Source of the DNA: Bacteroidales bacterium
GTDB taxonomy: Bacteria > Bacteroidota > Bacteroidia > Bacteroidales > F082
NCBI GenBank assembly: GCA_015709215.1
Contig: JACCQN010000008.1
Span: 18,594 to 82,593, forward strand
DNA: 64,000 nt
Direction of reading: 5' to 3'
The notes beneath the pieces are model-generated. The model was not told where the DNA came from. It worked only from the letters and a program-made list of their open reading frames with translations, and searched no databases. Below are positions 59,858 through 64,000 of the stretch, piece by piece (the stretch's first letter is position 1; every line of letters starts with the position of its first letter). Both the position numbers and the translations under genes were made by a program.

Positions 59858-60769
59858 ATGAAAAAAATCACTTTACTAATTTTGGCTTTCATGAGCCTAA
59901 ATCTGATTTTTGCGCAAGAAGAAGAAGCTCCAAAAAAATGGAAGCGTGGAGGCAATATAGGTCTAAATTTTTCGCAAAGTCATTTATCAAATTGGGCAGC
60001 GGGAGGTGATAATGCTTTAAATTGGCAGAGCATTCTTAATTATAGCGTCAATTATGCCTATGAAAAGAACAAATGGGATAATAGTATTTCGGTGGCTCTT
60101 GGCTACAGTCATCTTGGCGATGCAAAAGCCATAAAAACAGATGATAAAATAGAGATAAACTCACTTTATGGTTACAAAGCCGCCGAAAATTTTTTCTATA
60201 GCCTTGCTTTTTCATTTAAAACTCAGTTTACAGATGGTTTTGATTATAAAAATGATTCCACCAATCGGATATCCGGATTTTTGGTGCCGGCCTATATCAC
60301 CTTAGGAATCGGTATGGAGTATAAGTCAAGTTCAACATTCTCCATTAACGTTGCTCCAGTAACAGGTCGCGTAACAATAGTGAATGATCAGGACTTAGCA
60401 GATAAGGGTGAGTTTGGTGTTGATCCGGCTGAATATGATGAAAATACCGGTATTAAAATTGCCGACGGAAAAACTTCGCGCTTTGAAATTGGAGCAAAAA
60501 TTGCTGCCATTCTGGATATTAAACTTGTTGAAAACGTTAACTTTAATTCAAAACTTGAGCTATTCTCAGACTACTTACATAATCCACAAAATATTGATGT
60601 TGACTGGCAAAATCTCATTACCATGAAAATAAACAGCTGGTTAAATGCCAACATCAGCGCTCACCTTATTTATGATGATGATATCACGATAAGGGATAAT
60701 GATGGAAACTCCGGTCCAAGGACTCAGTTTAAAGAGGTGCTGAGCATAGGTTTATCCTACAAATTATAA
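59858..60769 (+). CDS. DUF3078 outer membrane beta-barrel protein
   Basis: The 303-residue protein has a signal peptide (ending IFAQ) and the DUF3078 layout: GGNIGLNFSQSHLSNWAAGG, GDNALNWQSILNYSVNYAYE, then alternating beta strands ending with LSIGLSYKL, the closing strand of an outer membrane barrel. The family is Bacteroidetes-specific and of unknown function. It lies between a TonB_C protein and a phosphodiesterase in one direction. Confidence 0.85.
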   Translation: MKKITLLILAFMSLNLIFAQEEEAPKKWKRGGNIGLNFSQSHLSNWAAGGDNALNWQSILNYSVNYAYEKNKWDNSISVALGYSHLGDAKAIKTDDKIEINSLYGYKAAENFFYSLAFSFKTQFTDGFDYKNDSTNRISGFLVPAYITLGIGMEYKSSSTFSINVAPVTGRVTIVNDQDLADKGEFGVDPAEYDENTGIKIADGKTSRFEIGAKIAAILDIKLVENVNFNSKLELFSDYLHNPQNIDVDWQNLITMKINSWLNANISAHLIYDDDITIRDNDGNSGPRTQFKEVLSIGLSYKL

Positions 60770-60777
60770 TCAAGAAC

Positions 60778-61305
60778 ATGACATATATTGGCCTTTTGTC
60801 CGACACACATGGAAGTCTTCATCCACGGGTGTTCGATTTTTTTAAAAACTGTGATCAGCTTTGGCATGCCGGCGATATTGGGGATGAAAACACACTCATC
60901 GAACTGCAAAAATTTAAACCACTCATTGCTGTTTATGGAAATATTGACGGCGGAAATATTAGATTGCAGCTTCCTGAAATTCAAAAATTCAAGATAGAAA
61001 ATATCAGGGTTTTTATGACACATATAGGCGGATATCCCGGAAAATACGCCAGAGGAATTAAAGCCCAGATTCAGCACTATCGCCCTGATATCTTCATTAG
61101 CGGCCATTCTCACATACTTAAAATCATGCACGACAAGCAACTCGGATTACTTCATATCAATCCGGGAGCTGCAGGCTCACATGGGCTTCATCAAAAAATA
61201 ACTTTTGTTCGTTTTGCCATAGATGAGGCAAAAATTATGGATATGGAAATCATGGAAATTGACAGAAAAGCTTTATCTACCTCAAACGATCAGCCGAACG
61301 GATAA
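60778..61305 (+). CDS. Metallophosphoesterase, YfcE/MJ0936-like phosphodiesterase
   Basis: The 175-residue protein shows the calcineurin-like metal motifs: GLLSDTHG (D and H), WHAGDIGD, AVYGNIDGG (GNxD), MTHIGG and SGHSHILK near 105-115. YfcE-type enzymes split phosphodiesters such as bis-pNPP or 2'-3'-cAMP; the natural substrate is unclear. It starts eight bases after the DUF3078 gene. Its end overlaps the convergent DUF4293 gene by 29 bases. Confidence 0.88.
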   Translation: MTYIGLLSDTHGSLHPRVFDFFKNCDQLWHAGDIGDENTLIELQKFKPLIAVYGNIDGGNIRLQLPEIQKFKIENIRVFMTHIGGYPGKYARGIKAQIQHYRPDIFISGHSHILKIMHDKQLGLLHINPGAAGSHGLHQKITFVRFAIDEAKIMDMEIMEIDRKALSTSNDQPNG

Positions 61306-61747
61306 GTTTGATATCATTTCTTACTCCACGCATGGCTAAAAACAGGAAAATCAACGCAATCAGCGGGAAAAAAATACCCAGATCGTAATCTGCTTCAACG
61401 GCAGTAATAATTTTTAACCGCTCAGCATAATAAAAAAACAGCAGCCCAATCAAAACTAAATCAAGCAAAATGTTAAGCCTGATCAATTTCAATTGGCCGC
61501 CAAGATTTTTGTACATAAAAATGATCAGTAAAGGCAAAACTGTTAACATTGCATTAAGGATAGAGAGTGGAAGAATAAAAAGAGAAGAAAACAATTCTGG
61601 ATTTCCGGGAACAAAGTCCTGAATATGTGTAACATAAAAAGCCAAAATGTGCTGATCGCCATAAAACTGTGCTACCGGAAAAAAAAATAGTAATCCGCTG
61701 GCAAGAGCAGCGAAAAAAAGAAATAAGGTTTGAATGCGTTGAATCAT
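61277..61747 (-). CDS. DUF4293 membrane protein
   Basis: The 156-residue protein has four predicted membrane helices and the DUF4293 N-terminus MIQRIQTLFLFFAALASGLL. Its function is unknown and the family is restricted to Bacteroidetes. It is found next to rho in many members, here divergent to rho with about 264 bases between the starts. Confidence 0.85.
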   Translation of the reverse strand: MIQRIQTLFLFFAALASGLLFFFPVAQFYGDQHILAFYVTHIQDFVPGNPELFSSLFILPLSILNAMLTVLPLLIIFMYKNLGGQLKLIRLNILLDLVLIGLLFFYYAERLKIITAVEADYDLGIFFPLIALIFLFLAMRGVRNDIKLIRSADRLR

Positions 61748-61860
61748 GATGAATCTTCAATTTGTTGCGACAAAGATAGATAATTCGATGTTTTTTTTTG
61801 CTTTCTATTTCACGTCTAATTTATTTTTTAAAAAAAATTGGTCATTATCTAAAACTTAGT

Positions 61861-61868
61861 TATATTTG
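61861..61868 (+). promoter_or_regulatory. -7 promoter box of rho
   Basis: TATATTTG matches TAnnTTTG; TTG at 61838-61840 lies 20 bases upstream. The implied leader of about 140 bases ahead of ATG 62012 is long and A/T-rich, with no recognised riboswitch. Rho is often autoregulated through its leader. Confidence 0.55.
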
Positions 61869-62011
61869 CATCGCTTTAAAAGAAATCCCAAATCATTTCA
61901 TCTAAATTTTAGGCACTTACAAAGAGCTTCGTTCTTTAACGCCATATTACGATAATCTTAGGATTTTAAAAAAATACCCTTAAATATTTTACTGACTAAA
62001 TCATTATTCCA

Positions 62012-63898
62012 ATGTACGACATTATTGAGCTTAATAATAAGCTTGTAGGGGAATTAAGAGAAATTGCCAAAGAACTGGAAATTCCAAAAGTGGAAAAGCT
62101 TCTTAAACAAGATCTGATTTATAGAATACTTGATCAGCAAGCTCTTACGCCTCAAAAAACTGAAAAAGAAAAACCGGTTGCAAAAGAAAAGCAACAAGAA
62201 GAAAAGCCGGAAGCAAAGAAATCAAGAAGCAGAAAACCAAAAGCAACAAAAACATCCGAGCAGGTCAAAAAGAGTGAACCTGCCAAAACGGATAGTAACG
62301 GTTCAAAATCAGAATTGAAGGAAACTACCGAAAAAGCCGTAAAAGAAGCTGAAGCAAAAAAGCCTTCAACACCAGTAGTACCTACGGCAGAAGCTAAAGC
62401 TGAAGAAAATAAAAAACAGCTTATCAAAAGTGATGCAGAAAAAGCTCAGGAAAGAGAAAAAAATGAGAATCGCGAACGAAGACCTCGTATTTTAAAAGCT
62501 CCTTCCATTACTTCACTTGACGAGGAATCTGTTTCTTCAACGCCTGAACTCGTCGCCAGCACAAAACCTCTTCAAAAGCCAGATGATGATCAGCTAAAAA
62601 ATCGTCCGCCGCAAAACCCTGAAGAGAATCAAGCTAGGAATCATCCGCCGCAAAAAACCAACAACGAATTAAGAGGCCAGGATCAAAAGCAAAACAGGGA
62701 TAACAATCAAGCCCGCGAACAAAGGAAAGAATTGTACAAAGAACCTGCAAAATCAAAGCGTGAAGAGTTTAAATTTGAATTTGAAGGTATCGTGGATGCT
62801 GAAGGCGTTTTAGAAATCATGCCCGATGGTTATGGTTTTATGCGCTCATCCGATTACAACTACCTCAACTCGCCGGATGATATCTACGTTTCGCAATCAC
62901 AAATCAAGCTTTTTGGCCTAAAAACAGGCGACACGATCAAAGGCACAATTCGTCCTCCAAAAGAAGGCGAAAAGTATTTCCCGCTTATCAAAGTGGATAT
63001 GATTAATGGCAGAACGCCTGCGGAAGTACGCGATCGGATTCCATTCGACTATCTTACACCACTTTTCCCTGAAGAAAAATTTAACCTCACCGGACACAAA
63101 GACAATACCATGTCGACCAGGATCATGGACATGTTTGCTCCAATTGGTAAAGGTCAGCGTGGATTGATTGTAGCACAGCCAAAAACGGGTAAAACAGTGC
63201 TGCTGAAAGAAGTGGCCAATGCAATAGCCAATAATCACCCCGAAGTTTATTTAATTATTTTGCTCATCGATGAACGTCCTGAAGAAGTGACGGATATGGC
63301 TCGCAGCGTTCGTGCCGAAGTTATCTCTTCTACTTTTGATGAACCAGCAGACAAACACGTTAAAATCGCCAATATCGTACTCGAAAAAGCCAAACGACTT
63401 ACCGAATGTGGTCATGATGTTGTGATCCTTCTGGATTCAATCACACGTCTGGCAAGAGCTTACAACACTGTTTCACCTGCCTCCGGAAAAGTGTTAAGTG
63501 GTGGCGTAGAGGCTAATGCACTTCAAAAGCCTAAACGCTTTTTTGGTGCAGCTCGTAAAATCGAAAATGGGGGCTCACTTACAATAATTGCCACTGCCCT
63601 GATTGACACAGGCTCCAAAATGGACGAAGTAATCTTTGAAGAATTTAAAGGAACCGGCAACATGGAATTGCAGCTTGACCGCAGATTGTCGAACAAACGT
63701 ATCTGGCCTGCTATTGATATTGTTTCGTCCAGCACACGTCGCGAAGATTTGCTCATCGACAAAGAAGCTATGCAACGCATTTGGATATTGAGAAATCACC
63801 TCGCCGACATGACACCGATCGAAGCTATGGAATTCCTGAAAGATAAGATGCGTTTCACACAAACAAATGAAGAATTCTTGATTTCTATGAATAGTTAA
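62012..63898 (+). CDS. rho: Transcription termination factor Rho
   Basis: The 628-residue hexameric RNA-dependent ATPase ends transcription at rut-type sites. Residues 1-45 are the Rho N-domain ([20 protein letters not shown]). A hydrophilic, Lys/Glu/Pro/Gln-rich insert of about 195 residues (46-240) follows, longer than in E. coli (419-residue) Rho and typical of Bacteroidetes. The RNA-binding cold-shock fold starts near 250 ([16 protein letters not shown]). ATPase motifs: Walker [11 protein letters not shown] (about 389-398), [10 protein letters not shown], and [14 protein letters not shown]. The last 60 residues contain the arginine finger region and [13 protein letters not shown]. Confidence 0.97.
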   Translation: MYDIIELNNKLVGELREIAKELEIPKVEKLLKQDLIYRILDQQALTPQKTEKEKPVAKEKQQEEKPEAKKSRSRKPKATKTSEQVKKSEPAKTDSNGSKSELKETTEKAVKEAEAKKPSTPVVPTAEAKAEENKKQLIKSDAEKAQEREKNENRERRPRILKAPSITSLDEESVSSTPELVASTKPLQKPDDDQLKNRPPQNPEENQARNHPPQKTNNELRGQDQKQNRDNNQAREQRKELYKEPAKSKREEFKFEFEGIVDAEGVLEIMPDGYGFMRSSDYNYLNSPDDIYVSQSQIKLFGLKTGDTIKGTIRPPKEGEKYFPLIKVDMINGRTPAEVRDRIPFDYLTPLFPEEKFNLTGHKDNTMSTRIMDMFAPIGKGQRGLIVAQPKTGKTVLLKEVANAIANNHPEVYLIILLIDERPEEVTDMARSVRAEVISSTFDEPADKHVKIANIVLEKAKRLTECGHDVVILLDSITRLARAYNTVSPASGKVLSGGVEANALQKPKRFFGAARKIENGGSLTIIATALIDTGSKMDEVIFEEFKGTGNMELQLDRRLSNKRIWPAIDIVSSSTRREDLLIDKEAMQRIWILRNHLADMTPIEAMEFLKDKMRFTQTNEEFLISMNS

Positions 63899-63922
63899 TC
63901 AAGTCAAATCTATATCGTCATT

Positions 63923-63954
63923 AAAGCTGTTGGCAAATGCTGACGGCTTTTTTG
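63923..63954 (+). terminator. rho terminator hairpin
   Basis: AAAGCTGTTGGC pairs with GCTGACGGCTTT (63923-63950, with G-T wobbles) around AAAT and is followed by TTTTGTTTTCT. The 46 bases left in the window show nothing else. Confidence 0.75.
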
Positions 63955-64000
63955 TTTTCTAAAAACTATGTTTTATACTTGCTTCATCAAAAAATCAAGC

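Noticed and set aside
61869..62011. Riboswitch or attenuator in the rho leader
   Set aside because: The leader is AT-rich and long, but I saw no conserved aptamer or terminator/antiterminator pair.

Overview
The window is a low-GC chromosomal segment from a member of the Bacteroidota, probably a free-living or anaerobic Bacteroidales/Marinilabiliales-like lineage. The evidence is two large secreted proteins that end in type IX secretion (T9SS) sorting domains, a cluster of FKBP lipoproteins of the GldI type, DUF3078 and DUF4293 proteins, a Rho factor with a long basic N-terminal insert, and many promoters of the Bacteroidetes form TTTG-N16..22-TAnnTTTG with few Shine-Dalgarno sequences. I saw no tRNA, rRNA, CRISPR array or intact transposase.

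Layout. 1-2.0 kb: the end of hypF, a histidine-rich nickel/cobalt transporter and a beta-barrel protein. They are followed at 2.0-2.58 kb by a badly frameshifted remnant of a Rex-type redox repressor. 2.6-10.8 kb: housekeeping genes (SDR, class III aminotransferase, aat, guaD, sirtuin cobB, a class C beta-lactamase-fold hydrolase, an MFS carrier, a periplasmic glutathione peroxidase). 10.8-15.8 kb, minus strand: a tightly packed operon with a GroES-like protein, a metal-chelate ABC importer (binding lipoprotein, permease, ATPase) and a YtcJ-like amidohydrolase. 15.9-22.0 kb: a small membrane protein, mutL, two rhomboid proteases and uvrB.

22.2-44.6 kb: an 18-gene exopolysaccharide operon. It opens with a receiver-only response regulator and a pseudoreceiver-sugar transferase fusion. 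Next come a TolC-like outer membrane protein, a Wzz/GumC protein that carries a LysM domain and a degenerate tyrosine-kinase-like domain, a Wzx flippase and a Wzy polymerase. The rest is a tandemly duplicated pair of glycosyltransferase genes, more glycosyltransferases, an acyltransferase, two methyltransferases and a T9SS-secreted beta-helix protein. It closes with a hybrid sensor kinase, followed by another response regulator from its own promoter. Synthesis, export, surface processing and phosphorelay control therefore sit in one block.

45.3-49.1 kb, minus strand: nrnA followed by three FKBP lipoproteins with one, two and three FKBP units. 49.3-51.5 kb: ndk, an XRE regulator, an AT-rich region with repeated palindromes of the form GTTACAnnTGTAAC, and a decayed TPR gene. 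51.6-58.7 kb: a T9SS subtilase, an M1 peptidase, aldehyde dehydrogenase, trmD, rplS and rlmB. 58.75-58.98 kb: a 212-bp MITE-like element with 15-bp inverted ends and a 9-bp target duplication. 59.0-63.9 kb: a double TonB-C protein, a DUF3078 protein, a phosphodiesterase, a DUF4293 protein and rho.

The most unusual items are the LysM-bearing Wzz with its degenerate kinase domain, the pseudoreceiver-sugar transferase, the duplicated glycosyltransferase module, the palindrome array next to the XRE gene, the MITE, and the Rex pseudogene beside hydrogenase and nickel genes.
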